From Platerodrilus igneus (Eukaryota; Arthropoda; Insecta; Coleoptera; Lycidae), in contig JARFIW010000999.1 in the NCBI GenBank assembly GCA_036346225.1, positions 6,307,001 through 6,371,000 on the forward strand: 64,000 nt of DNA, given 5' to 3'. The first letter of the stretch is position 1. Each line of letters begins with the position of its first letter. The notes beneath the pieces are model-generated. The model had not been told where the DNA came from. It saw only the letters and a program-made list of their open reading frames with translations, and did not search any database. Below are positions 9,901 to 20,849 of this stretch, in pieces. The position numbers were made by a program, and so were the translations under genes.

Positions 9901-12326
9901 CGGGTGGAAAGAATGCGGGTATGACGTAATCAAAATGGTTGGGGGTGTCCGAGCAAGGAGGAGAGCAAGGAGGAGATTTATCTCCACATTTCCTCTTTAT
10001 GGGAATTTACATGTAAATTGGTCCAGATGTGTGAGGAAATGTGGGATTTTGGAGGAAATCTGGCGGTGGTATTCCCATCAACCATCTACTCAAATGATAA
10101 ATTCAGAGACAAAGCAACAGATAATCAGAAAAATATTCCCTTCAATAGTTAACTAACTAACTGTTTTACAATGAATACCAACATCCATTCAAAACAATGC
10201 TCTGATTATAAAGATGTAATCAGATTACCTTGAATATCAATTACATTATTGATTTATAAAACATTACCTTTAATAAAATCAGCCAAGTGGAAACTTTTTC
10301 GACCTACCATTTTGAAAACTAAAGACAAAAGTGCTTTTCAAACCTGTCGACTCTAGCTTGATTACCCATACGCATGCGTCCCTTATGATGTCAATTCTGA
10401 CATCACGGAATGCGTTCAGAAACCTGCAAGTGGTTGATGAGCTACTAACAAATACCTTCGAATATCGAAATGTACACTATAATATTTGTAATAATTATCA
10501 ACCAATGAGAAAACGACTTAGAAACACTACGGAACACTTCAAGTTCTAGATAAATTATATAATTGATATAAGTTATTTGTGAATATAAGAGTTGGTTATT
10601 ATTGACTAACATAACATTAACTTTACTTTTTATACTAATAATAATAAGTAGTTGAAAAAGATCGAGTGAAATTGTCTAGGTAAAAATGTATACCCCTTGC
10701 AGCACTCAATGTTTATATTACTAGGATTGTAAGGATTACTTGAAGAAATATGGCGTAGTATACATAACGATTATGCGAAATATACAATGACATGATTGTT
10801 CAGTATGCTCATCTTTACTACACTCACACATAGCAGCTAATTCTTGTTTTTCTCGAGTCCTTCTTATAGGAAGGGTTTTCAATGTAGATATTGCATAAAT
10901 CCTCTACCGGAACGCTAGTGGCTTTTGATGTAATCCTTTTGTTTTGCCGTTAGTTGACTGTTTTCTAACGGTATGTGACCTACTGACGCTTTTTGTGAAT
11001 ATAAATGTCTATGTATTTGATTTGTGTTTGAACCTGGCAAGGACAGTACAAAAAAACATTTCGATGTAAATATTGCGCTTGTACTGGAGTTAAAAGTTTC
11101 TAGCACTTAGTTGTATATTTTTTCAGATCTTATTTTATGGCATTAGTTTGAAAATTACAGCCGTGTCTACTTGAATATTTCAACACGTAAATAAAAACGT
11201 TAGAAGAAATTCCTGATTTATAACATTCTCAATTCAATCTTAATACAAAATCTAATCAATAATTTCTACTGAAAGGTTTTCCATCCAGAAATTTTAAAGT
11301 TTACGATCATCGTCTTCGATGAAAATCGAATGAAAAGAACAGAACAGAGTATTGCTCTAGAAGAGCAACAGGAGAATATAAACAAAGGAAGGCGATAAGG
11401 TCGCAAAATATGCATTAGTCTATCTTAAAGAGAGCCGCTCGCGGAGTTAGTTGTTTTGAGGGACTTACTGGGGATGTAAGAGGGTGGTTCATCCGCTCAG
11501 TACGGGAGTAACTTCATTACGGATCCATTTGATGGAATCGAGGGCGGCTAGAACGTGCTACGAGTCTTTCGCGGTACAGTCTGCACATCATACAGCAGCT
11601 GCATAAAGTAAAATGTCGATCGCGACTGCCGCCGCTGTCTTTACGTTGCCGTTGCCGACGGCTTTTCTTTCATAAATTAGAGTTTGGAATTAGAATGCGG
11701 GTACGTTGTTTGAGTAGTTGTCAGTGTTGCTAGTTGTATTTCTTTTTTAATAATAGCTGTCGCACTGGAATTAAATCAAAATGTTGCTCTTGTAAAAATT
11801 TCTGAAGCGTGCAGCAAATATTTTGATGATAATTTTTAACTGTCCAAGCTCCATTTGCTAACTTACGTACAAGCTTTCTGGAATTGGATATATTGTTTAC
11901 TTTTAAAAAAGTTGATCTAGATCAATAATGAAATTGAAATCACACGATGGCATACTATGGATATCGAAAACTTCTCAATAAGAACCGTGTCATTAGAATC
12001 GGTTGCATTCTAGATTTCAAAATGTTCGTTAAAGTCTGACGAGAAGAGAAAAGATTTGTTACCGATAGCTAAGTTCCGCGTACAAAAATATGGTATAATT
12101 CAACAGTCGTATAAAAATGTCATAAAGATCAAAAATTTACCTTGAATTAGTTAATCCGTGTATTATAAAACCGTAACTTATTTTATTATTTTGCCTTTTG
12201 TTAGATAATCTAGTCAATTTGTAATGCTATACTATGTGACATATACCTCCACTTAGTCACAGCGTAATAAATTTTATGGCTCCCACATACATTTACGTTA
12301 ATTTCATCAATAGGTCTTCAGTTTTA
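9901..12326. other. Anonymous non-coding DNA
   Basis: No gene or known repeat recognised. There is a CpG-richer patch at 11430-11690 containing a very short frame at 11613 (MSIATAAAV...). It could be a host promoter or 5' UTR, but nothing else supports that. Confidence 0.3.
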
Positions 12327-12337
12327 GAACTGGTTGG

Positions 12338-12503
12338 TGTTCATGAAATAGTTAGCCAAGATTTTTATGTTGCTAAGTATCCTGAAAACAAGCTTCTCAT
12401 GTTATGTCAATTCATATCACATACAATTTATTAAACAGTTTTCAGATTAAATACTTCTATTACTTCCAGAATTGTTTAATATATTTTTAAGGCATACATT
12501 ACA
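12338..12503 (+). repeat. Left LTR of mag-like gypsy
   Basis: Matches 34640-34804 from TGTTCATGAAATAG to GGCATACATTACA. The right LTR begins about 11 bases earlier (TGTTATGTTTG); those bases are not clearly preserved here. The primer-binding site TGGCGATGAGGAT follows at 12508-12520. Confidence 0.85.
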
Positions 12504-12526
12504 TAATTGGCGATGAGGATAAAATT

Positions 12527-12778
12527 ATGGCTAATATTGGAAAAATTGATAAATATAATACTACTCAACCTGAAGCAACCTTTGCCGAAAGATTAGAGTT
12601 CTTCATGGAGGCTAATAATATTAAATAGAATAAACTTAAACGTGCAACTTTATTAATAGTTTGTTGTTTAAAATGGTATTCTACGATTAAGTCGATTTGT
12701 GCTTCCAAAAGAGTAACGAAACATTCTTATGAAGAAAAAAATCTAGGACGCATGTACGCCTTACAACCAAACTTACGG
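12527..12778 (+). pseudogene. Gag N-terminal fragment of mag-like gypsy
   Basis: ATG at 12527 starts MANIGKIDKYNTT and continues FAERLEFFMEANNI to a stop at 12626, then in frame ...LLIVCCLKWYSTIKSIC to about 12775. The pattern (a short acidic start, then RLEFFMEAN) is usual for mag-like Gag N-termini. Sequence after this loses similarity to Gag; the Gag C-terminus reappears only at 24600. Confidence 0.65.
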
Positions 12779-12983
12779 AAATTTTATAAAAGGAAATTAT
12801 ATATTTTAAATTAAATAACAAGTACTTAAATGTTAAACAAAATTTTATTATTATTATAAATATAATTTAATAAATTTTATTGTTTTAATCAAGTTTGAGT
12901 CGGACTACATCATGATATAAACTCCCAGCACCACTCAAACAAACAGAAAAAAAGAGAATAATTAATTAAAATTGTTAACATAT
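12779..12983. other. AT-rich non-coding DNA between Gag fragment and inserted gypsy
   Basis: About 200 bp of AT-rich sequence, not Gag-like. Together with 20098-20685 it forms about 790 bp that interrupts the mag-like element and contains the ATAT target of the minus-strand gypsy. It may be an older insertion. Confidence 0.4.
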
Positions 12984-13519
12984 TGTAACGGGCTACTGCT
13001 ACCGCGTTTCTTTAATTTAAAAACAAGTAATAACAATAGTCTTTATTACTCACTGTTCACAAGTCTAATTAACAGTGTATGCCTTATTTATAGATGTTTT
13101 CAGTCCAATTAACGATGAAACACTATCACACTAATGAATTTACAAGCACTAATATCTTCTTAAATTAACTTCTTTACCATAGGTCCATTAACAACACTAA
13201 CACAACTATTTGTTTATACACTTTGTCTATTTATGTATACTACAAGCTGCATGTACATTAGACACAGCATATAACATTTATGTATACACTTGAACTTCCC
13301 AAAAGCTCAACTACTATTACTTTACAACGATATAATTTATATTAGACATTCTAGTATAGACTCACTCTTGCATTCATTAGCGGTCTTATATATACTCTGG
13401 ATTAAAAAAGGATGACTTATGCTACAGTAATTTCTAGAAGAATTCTGGAATCCTTGAGAACAAACAGTGCTTGCGGCGTTTTGTGTGTTTGATGGGTTGC
13501 CTACTAGTAGCTCGCTACA
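12984..13519 (-). repeat. 3' LTR of the macrodomain gypsy
   Basis: 536 bp, the uninterrupted LTR. In element orientation it begins TGTAGCGAGC and ends CCCGTTACA. Its first bases supply the Pol stop codon (TAG at 13515-13517). It preserves the empty site (CTCACTCTTGC followed by ATTCATT) of the insertion found in the other LTR. Confidence 0.9.
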
Positions 13520-14066
13520 CTGCCCCCTCATTAAAACCGTTACGTTTCGTAACTGTAAATACATTTTGACGCCAATTTGATGACTGATGACGGTATCGGC
13601 AGCTATCTCCTCTGGTGCATCCACCACGCTGTTGGAAGTAACAGTCAACACTCTTTTCTTGGTCTTGGTAGGCAACCGGTTGATAACAACACACAAGGAC
13701 CTGGACGTTGGTTTCCTGGAAAACCACTTCAAGCATATTTTGGACTATCCTCCAATCTAAGCGATCCAGTCCACAGCCTAGCTTGGGCACCGCTAGTCTC
13801 GTTACTTCATTTTCCATCATCTGCGTCTTAAGATTTAGCAAAGCCTCCTATAAATGTCCATAACTAGGTCTCTGTCATAAAGAATTTTTGGTGACCAGAT
13901 AGTAAACATAACGATTTTTATCCTGAAGAACCAAAGCTTTTCCTACAGTTGGCTGCTGTGGTACTAATTCATCCACACATCCAAACTTTTTCTTGAAAAC
14001 AACAGCTATTCCCCTTGACATTGCCAAATCTTGAGCTACGCAATGTGCTCTAAACAAATCTTGCTG
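13515..14066 (-). pseudogene. Macrodomain (TARG1/OARD1-like) plus CCCH zinc finger, C-terminal part of gypsy Pol
   Basis: Starting near 14066 (EKQQDLFRAHCVAQDL) the frame of the integrase C-terminus runs on into a macrodomain. It shows AMSRGIAVVFKKKFGCVDEL, a VGKALVLQ segment, YVYYLVTK and VPKLGCGLDRLDW. These match the order in TARG1/OARD1-type ADP-ribosyl-ester hydrolases. The family's catalytic Lys (in FKKKFG) and Asp (in GCGLDRL) are both present. Two in-frame stops (13875-13877 and about 13848) break the domain between its halves; no frameshift lies between them. A CCCH finger follows: C67-x7-C75-x5-C81-x3-H85, counted from 13841 (CYFQQRGG, CTRGDSC, RYRH). The frame ends GAV-stop at the LTR edge. 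Role inferred: removal of ADP-ribose from element or host proteins, perhaps with RNA binding. Confidence 0.8.
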
Positions 14067-15244
14067 TTTTTCAACAACAACGCCAAATCTCGCCTTAGCG
14101 GAACCACTATACGCCGCCATAAAGCTCTCACAATCTACATTTGGCTCATGATTAATAACTTGTCGAACACCATTCTCATCATTCGAGCTTTCTTGGTTAT
14201 TGCCAGCGTAGGATGTTAAACGGTCAAAGTGTACCACTTTCGGTTTACCACGGGGAAATCTTCTGATCCGGTACACTACATCATTAATCCTTTTCATCAC
14301 TTCGTACGGGCCTTCCCATTGTCTTTGTAATTTTGGCGACAACCCACGTTTTCTTTGTGGATTATACAACCACACCAAATCTCCAGGTTCATAACCACCT
14401 TCTTGTGCTCTCGTGTCATATTGTAATTTCATTCGATCGCTTGCTGCCTGGATATTCTTTCGGACGTTTTCGTGAATGCTATTTGATCTTTCACGAAGCT
14501 TACTAACGTAATCTTCACCTGCGATCTCTTCTCCAGGTTTAAATCCCAACTGAAGATCACATGGTAGCCGCAATTCACGTCCTAGCATTACACAAGCGGG
14601 CGAGATACCATGTGCTGTCATGTACCGAAGATCAGTACGCCAGTAGGAACAAATGTAAATATTGGTCCCAGTCTCGTTGATGTTCAGAGACAACTTTGAT
14701 CAGATACTTTCCTAACGTCCTGTTCATTCTTTCAACCATTCCATCCGATTGGGGATGAAGTGGCGTGGTTCTAGTCTTCCTGATTCCAAGATGCTTGCAG
14801 ACGTTTTGAAACAACGCTAATTCGAAGTTCCGACCTTGATCGGAGTGTAATTCCAACGGAACTTCAAAGCGACAAAACAACTCCTTCACTAATACATCTG
14901 CAACCGTTTCGGCTTTTTGGTTAGGTATAGCATATGCCTCCGGCCATTTGGTAAAATAATCCATTGCAACCAAGATGTATTTATTTCCTTTCTCTGATTT
15001 AGGAAACGGATCCAGCTATATCAATGGCTACCTTCTCAAAAGGATTCCCCACGTTATACTGTCTCATTGGGGCTTTCCGTTTTGAGACCGGGCCATTTGC
15101 AGAGGCACACAATTCACATTTCCGGCACCACTCCTTCACATCTTCTTTGCAGTTCGCCCAATAGAATCTTTCCCTCACTCTTTCGAGAGTTCTTTTCACG
15201 CCAAAGTGCCCTCCGGAAATACCATCGTGCAAGTGCAGCAACAC
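14067..15244 (-). pseudogene. Integrase of the macrodomain gypsy
   Basis: The zinc-binding part lies at 15244-14999 (HDGISGGHFGVKRT and CRKCELCAS), with the first catalytic Asp in VAIDIAGSV. The core continues in another frame at 14973 (VAMDYFTKWPEAYA, LHSDQGRNFE, DGMVERMNR, giving the second Asp and Glu). The C-terminal part begins near 14633 (YMTAHGISPACVMLGRELR) with EPGDLVWLYNPQR, a KLQRQWEGPYEV segment (GPY/F-like) and VVHFDRLTSY. About 50 residues of polar linker then join it to the macrodomain. At least two frameshifts are needed to read it through. Confidence 0.85.
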
Positions 15245-15990
15245 TTACGGCACTCTGCTTTTCGGCACTATCACTTGAAGTCTCTCAGTACCGTCTTCAC
15301 ATTCATGGCGTCGTTTCAAGATTCTATTTTCAATCACAAAGGAGTCCCACTGTGCCCAGTATGCCTTCAGGCTCCTACTTGAAATACTAATTTCTTCCCA
15401 AGCTGGTCGTTGTCCTCTACTTTTCCACTCAATAATACGTCCCAATTCGGCGTCATTCTCCTGGTCTTCTCGTATTCTTTCGGGTTGCCAAGTATCATCG
15501 GTTACCGTCGTTCTATGGACGACACTTGTTTTCTCTTCCATCTTGGAACAATAAGTGCAGTCTACCGGACAAGGTCTCCTTGACAAAGCGTCTGCATTCC
15601 GACGGCTAGTTCCTACCCGATGTTCTGTGTCAAAGTCATATTCCTGCAACCGCTCTATCCACCTTGACACTTGCCCTTCAGGATTTTGAAACTGCAGTAA
15701 CCATTTCAGTGCAGCATGGTCTATTCTCAACAGGAATTTACAGCCGTATAAGTACTTATAAAGTGCTCTACAGATTTGACAACGGCCAACAGCTCCCTTC
15801 TTGTCACACAGTAGTTCCTTTCTGGCCGTGACAAAACCTTGCTGAAATACCCAATAACTTTTTCTTGTTCGTCCTGCACTTGAGAAAGAACGCCTCCTAT
15901 AGCTGTGTTACTGGCATCGGTATCTAACACAAATTTCCCCACCATCCGTGGATAACTCAAAATTGGTGCTGTAACTAGTAGCCGTTTCAA
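15245..15990 (-). pseudogene. RNase H and following linker of the macrodomain gypsy
   Basis: RNase H shows LDTDASNTAIGGVLSQ, RRELLAVVKSVEHF, then, in another frame from about 15730, RIDHAALKWLL, RWIERLQEYDF and RRNADALSRRPC. A linker follows (KMEEKTSVVH..., WEEISISSRSL) leading to the integrase zinc-binding region. The frame change near 15730 is one indel. Confidence 0.85.
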
Positions 15991-16098
15991 TTGTTCAAAT
16001 GCACTGTGGCAGTCGTCATTCCAATCATATTCTTGTCCATCTTCGGTTAATTTCGTTAACGGTTTGTCAATGTTCGCAAACCCAAGTATAAAACGTCG

Positions 16099-17130
16099 TT
16101 AATATGTGCACAATCCTAGAAAACTGCATAGTTGGTGTATATCTGCTGGTGTAGGCCACTCTTGTACCGTTTTTATTTTGTCAGGGTCAGCTCTTATTCC
16201 GGTCTCCGAAACGACATGTCCTAGGTATTTTACCTCTATTCCAAACAGGTGACACTTCTTGGGGCTCAATGTAAGATTTGCCCCACGTAATCTTTGGAAT
16301 ATCTCCTCTAGGTTCTTAAGGTGTTCTTCAAAAGACCGGCCTAACACTATCACGTCATCTAGGTACACTAGACAAGTCTTCCAAGACAGTCCACGCAGTA
16401 TCGATTCCATCAATCGTTCAAAAGTAGCAGGGGCATTGCATAATCTAAATGGCATGACCTTGAACTGCCATAATCCAGTTCCAATTGTAAACGCAGTCTT
16501 TTCTTTATCGTTTGGCTCCAAGCCTACCTGGCAGCATCCGCTTTTCAAATCCAAGGTCGAAAACCATTTGGATCCGGATAGAGTATCCAAGGTATCATCA
16601 ATTCTGGGCAAAGGATAGCTGTCTTTCTTTGTCACATTGTTAAGTCGCCGGTAGTCTACACAAAACCTTGTCGACCCATCCTTTTTCTTGACAAGCACTA
16701 CCGGGGATGCCCATGGACTATTCGAAGGTTCAATCACTCCCTGTTCTTCCATATCGGTGAGAATTTGCTCGGCTTCTTTACGTTTTGCCAAAGGAAGCCG
16801 CCTGGGGTGTTGTCTTATCGATTGCGCATCTCCAGTGTTGATCTTGTGTTGCACAACATTCGTCCTTCCTTTCTCACTATCATCTTGTGCAAACATACCT
16901 CGATATCGTCCGACCAGTTCTTTTTCCTTGCCCAGTTGGTCGCCGTTTAATCCTTGACACGAGGGTATCAACATATCCAGCAATTTCTGTGAGCAACCAT
17001 TGGCTGGTTTATCTTTCGTGTCGTCCACACAACGTTTAATATGACATACTGGAATGCAACTTTCCACAATCATGTCTTTCTTCAGGGTCACCGTATGGGG
17101 ATTCATGTTTAGCACCCTTACTGGTATCAT
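16099..17130 (-). pseudogene. Reverse transcriptase of the macrodomain gypsy
   Basis: An open block of 343 codons with the protease-RT linker followed by SPWASPVVLVKKKDGSTRFCVDY-like and RIDDTLDTL motifs, TLDLKSGCCQ, the catalytic YLDD (CLVYLDDVIVLG), and KYLGHVVSETGI. The end (FLGLCTY) is where thumb and connection sequences begin; about 100 bp to RNase H are out of frame. The catalytic Asp pair is intact. Confidence 0.9.
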
Positions 17131-17159
17131 GCTTCGAAACTTTACCAGCGTTCTTCCAA

Positions 17160-17662
17160 TCAGTAATCCTGACCTATTCCCGATTCAATTGCTTCCATCG
17201 TGCATACTTGTCCTTCCCGGAGCGTACCATCAGGGCGTCCCATTACTATCATTTCCGCCTTCTCGGGTATTTTCATTTCGCAAATCATTCGAATTTGCAT
17301 CGTCTTGTTACTCGTACCTTGAAATGGAATCTCATCATCATCTATCCGAAGCACATTTTATTTCATGTTTACAGAAACCCATTCTCTCATAAGATCCATT
17401 CCCAAGATCACTTTTTCAGTAATTTTACAAACACCCGATGATTAATTAGTTTGTCCCCAATTGCCAACGTAACGGCAGTCTCTCCGTGAGTACAAATTTT
17501 CTCACCACTTGCCGTTCGGAGACACACCGATACAGGTAGCACTTTTCCACGACCAACCAAATCTGGTCTCACAATAGTCCTTGTCGCTCCTGTATCCACG
17601 AGTAATCGGACAATCCTACCATTAATTCTACTATCGATATAAATGCTGTCCAGACTTCCCAT
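17160..17662 (-). pseudogene. Protease of the macrodomain gypsy
   Basis: Retropepsin-like aspartic protease that would cut the polyprotein. At 17662-17408, GRIVRLLVDTGATRTIVRPD gives the Asp-Thr-Gly active site. A frame change near 17400 leads to the second half at 17354-17160 (MKIPEKAEMIVMGRPD), where the ILG..D-like turn is only loosely kept. Confidence 0.75.
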
Positions 17663-17701
17663 CGACGATGCAGCACGGATGATAATCTCCGGGGCACTAC
17701 G

Positions 17702-18977
17702 CTATGCTGTCGACGTTCGCTCCCTTACATTGACCTGCTTTAACTCAACCGGTTGTTTCTTTGGTTGAGTACAGCGACTCTGCATATGACCAACTTCACC
17801 GCAGCTCCAGCATCGCATACGCCATCTCTGCGATCGTAATCTTTCCAGCCTTTCCGCTTTTTGTTTTTCAAATCCACGGTTGAGTATTTCTTCTACGCTT
17901 TTTTGTGATTGCTCAGGTTCTTCTAATGCAGACAGAACTTTGCGACTCATCCTGTGTGACGTCTGCTTAGCTGCTTCAAATTCAAGCGCATGAGCCAGTG
18001 CGTCATCTAACATTTTTGACCGTACTAATCTTAGCGCTTGCTGTATTTCACTGTCTTTAATGCCATCCACAAATGTTTGAACAGCCAGTTGTTCGAGGAA
18101 ACTATCTGGTGCAGTTGGATATGCCAATCTAACTAATCTGGCGATGTCAGCTTCGAATTCTTGCAGGCTTTCACTTGTCTTTTGCGTGTGGTTCTTAACT
18201 TGTGCGTGGTAAACCTGTTAAAGGTGAGCGTCTCCATATCTCATCTCAAGCTTTGATGTTAAGAGGCCGTAATCATTCTGCTGGTGATCGGGAATGGTTT
18301 GTAAGATTTTAAGAGCTTCCCCCGTAGGGCCACTATTAAAGAGATAGTCTTCACTTTGTTGCACCAACCGTTGGCTATTGCAGCAGCTTCAAATTATTTC
18401 AAATATGTGGGCCAAGGTGTTTTGCCATCGAATGTGGGTGGTTTCGCTTTAAATTTTGACGGTATTGACTCGCTTCCTTCCATGCTTCTTATTTCTGGAA
18501 TGTTCTGATTTACAGCTTGGTTTACTAATTCAAGTGGGTCATCATTTGTTCTTGAAGCCTCATCACATCTTCTTCCATTTTTAACAATTTATTGTCCAAC
18601 TTTTGCTCAACTGTTTTTACCTGTTTAGTGACATCTTCTTTCAATGCAATGGAGCTTGCTATTAATCTTTGTTCTAACGTGGCCGTCTTTTCATTCAACT
18701 CTTCCATTTTCATCGCGTTTTCACTAAACCGTTCCTCTATTTTCTTTGCATTTTCACTTAACCTTTCGGTAAGGTTTGATTCCAGTTCAACTGACCACAC
18801 TAAGTTTTCATTTAGTGTCACTTCCAGTTTAGCCTACCTCTCTTCCATTTTCTCAGCATTTTCACTAAGCATCAATTCTAGTTTAGCCGACCTCTTCTCC
18901 ATACCGGATTTAAAATCCTTGAGGAAATTCATTAAAGTTTCTGCTTCCATTTTACTTTGACTTCTTGTAACTGGCAT
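17702..18977 (-). pseudogene. Gag of the macrodomain gypsy, coiled coil plus one zinc knuckle
   Basis: A start Met at 18977 opens MPVTRSQSKMEAETL, followed by repeated E/K/L-rich segments (SENAEKMEER, EERFSENAMKMEEL, VEQKLDNKLLKMEED) that predict a long coiled coil. An in-frame TAG lies near 18839. After frameshifts around 18400-18130 the C-terminal part (AYPTAPDSFLEQLAVQTFVDG) leads to a CCHC knuckle, CWSCGEVGHMQSRC. The start was chosen as the first Met downstream of the 5' LTR and primer site. Expected role: particle assembly and RNA packaging. Confidence 0.8.
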
Positions 18978-19036
18978 ATACAAACTACTCAAATGTCTTT
19001 AGACTTAATTAATCACCCAACACAGCCTGACACCAG

Positions 19037-20097
19037 TGTAACGGGCTACTGCTACCGCGTTTCTTTAATTTAAAACAAGTAATAACCAGAGTCTTTATTA
19101 CTCACTGTTCACAAGTCTAATTAACAGTATATGCCTTATTTATAGATGTTTTCAGTTCAATTAACAATGAAGCACTATCACACTAATGAATTTACAAGCA
19201 CTAATATCTTCTTAAACTAACTTCTTTACCATAGGTCCATTAACAACACTAACTCAACTATTTATTAATTATACACTTTGTCCATTTATGTATACTACAA
19301 GCTGCATGTACATTAGACACAGTATATAACATTTATGTATAAACTTGAACTTCCAAAAGCTCAACTACTATTACTTTACAACGATATAATTTATATTAGA
19401 CATTCTAGTATAGACTCACTCTTGCCGCCGTACATTTGCTGGACGCGACGCTCTCAGCGTCGCTATAGTGCCATGTAACTCCACGAGTTTTTCGGCATGT
19501 TGAAATTTCTTCTTCTGGTAAGTTGTGGTTTGTAGTTGATGTTAATGTTCTTGATATATATTTATATATGTAGGTCTGGATTCCAAGAGACCTGCTCCTG
19601 GAATCTTCTTGGTTTGGTGCAGTGAGCAGTTTCCCGGATCTTCCCCTCAGTTGTCCTCCTACTACACAGTATTCCGGATCCTGGGTCCACTGGCCTGTGG
19701 TTATCGCCTAACAGAACTGGCTACTCGCCACAGGCCGCTCCATCGTCAGGTAGCTCGTCTAAACAGGACTGACGGGTGTGCATCCCCGACGACTTCACTT
19801 GTGTGCCCATTCCTCGGCACCCCGCATAGCTGGAGAACTCCCTCAGGACGTCACCGTTCCGCTGCCCACCTTTGAACGCTCCGAACGCGGTGGTCGGAAT
19901 ACGTGAGCTGTTACCCCATCGGAGTCTGGGCAACAACTCTCACTCTTGCATTCATTAGCGGCTTATATATACTCTGAATTCAAAAAGGATGACTCATGCT
20001 CCAGTAATTTTCGAGAAGAATTCTGAAATCCTTGAGAATAAACAGTACTTGCGGCGTTTTGTGTGTTTGATGGGTTGCCTACTAGTAGCTCGCTACA
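19037..20097 (-). repeat. 5' LTR of the macrodomain gypsy, carrying an insertion
   Basis: Equivalent to 12984-13519 once the 513-bp insert at 19426-19938 and one copy of its 11-bp duplication are removed. In element orientation its inner edge is followed by CTGGTGTCAGGCTGTG, a candidate primer-binding site. Confidence 0.9.
19426..19938. mobile_element. Unidentified 513-bp insertion in LTR with 11-bp target duplication
   Basis: Flanked by CTCACTCTTGC on both sides (19415-19425 and 19939-19949). The sister LTR has one copy and no insert, so this is a true insertion. It is GC-richer than its surroundings and starts CGCCGTACATTTGCTGG. It has no obvious terminal inverted repeat, poly(A) tail or LTR-type TG/CA ends. 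An 11-bp duplication is more usual for target-primed (LINE-mobilised) insertions. Class not assigned. Confidence 0.75.
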
Positions 20098-20685
20098 ATA
20101 TATTCTGTGATTAGTCCCGGGTATTCTGATTCCTTCGAATAAGTTAGTTTGATGTACGGTTGGAATATCTTCAGCCGAATTAGGAATGATTGCTTCATAG
20201 TGATCTCCATGTATCAAATCCCTGACATTTCCAGCGCAATGAACTACAGCTAAAGACTCGCGAACTAATTGATCTTCTTTTGCACAAAAATTATATGATG
20301 TGAAACTGAAGCCGAAATAATAATAAGAATCATTTGGATATCTATTAAAGTTTATATTAGTTTGTACTGTTAACATTTCTCAAATAAATTCGATTATCTC
20401 GAAAACTAAATGAGATATCGAAAAGTGTATAGCATATTTATAATCAGCGTAAAAACTAAACAAGGTACATATATATCATTTATTGTATCATTATGGGAAT
20501 ATAGCAACGGACGACGGCGGCGACGACGACGTAGCGATTATATTAACCTAACTTACTTCGTAAGTTTGGTTGATAATTACAAAACTGACTGAACATTTTT
20601 CTCTGAAATCTTCTACAGTAGTTCAGTGCTATAAGTTTTATAAAAGAGTTCAAAAACAGAACGAATCAATTAGTACTTTTTGAGG
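20098..20685. other. Unassigned DNA with a possible minus-strand coding remnant
   Basis: The minus strand of 20376-20100 reads MLTVQTNINFNRYPN...LIHGDHYEAIIPNSAED. The GDHYEAIIP motif recalls the C-terminal histidine region of OTU-type cysteine proteases found in some mobile-element proteins; this is a weak resemblance only. The plus strand has a GAC/GGC-rich stretch at 20508-20535. The region sits between two LTR elements inside the mag-like element. Confidence 0.3.
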
Positions 20686-20817
20686 TGTTAATTAAATACT
20701 TTATTTAGCTGTGTTATTTTGTCTTGCATACTGTCAGTTAATGTCAAGTAGTTTTAACTAACGTATATATTGAGTTCTCTGTTCATTAAAGCCTTACTAC
20801 AGGTCTAATTTATTACA
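20686..20817 (+). repeat. 5' LTR of small gypsy
   Basis: 132 bp; starts TGTTAATTAAATAC and ends TTTATTACA. Differs from the 3' copy at two positions (GTCTTG against GTTTTG, and AAAGCC against AAAACC). Confidence 0.9.
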
Positions 20818-20849
20818 ATTTAATGAACAGAACTATTGTAACTTGTAAA

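Larger units (their letters stand above)
12984..20097 (-). mobile_element. Ty3/gypsy element with macrodomain and CCCH finger after integrase
   Basis: LTRs 12984-13519 and 19037-20097 (the latter enlarged by an insertion) start TGTAACGGGC and end GCTACA on the plus strand. They are flanked by the 4-bp target duplication ATAT (12980-12983 and 20098-20101). Internal domains on the minus strand are Gag (coiled coil, one zinc knuckle), protease, RT, RNase H, integrase, macrodomain and CCCH zinc finger. A polypurine tract (GAGGGGGCAG) abuts the 3' LTR. LTRs are about 95% alike by eye. Pol is scattered over all three frames by indels, so this copy is dead. Confidence 0.9.

Noticed and set aside
11430..11690. 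CpG-rich patch as a host promoter or first exon
   Set aside because: Only a 16-codon frame and no splice donor or downstream exon identified.
13337..13732. 131-codon minus-strand frame overlapping the macrodomain and LTR
   Set aside because: Out of frame with the macrodomain, crosses into the LTR and carries no motif.
20508..20535. GAC/GGC-rich run as a coding trinucleotide repeat
   Set aside because: Short, no supporting frame or motif; a simple-sequence run.
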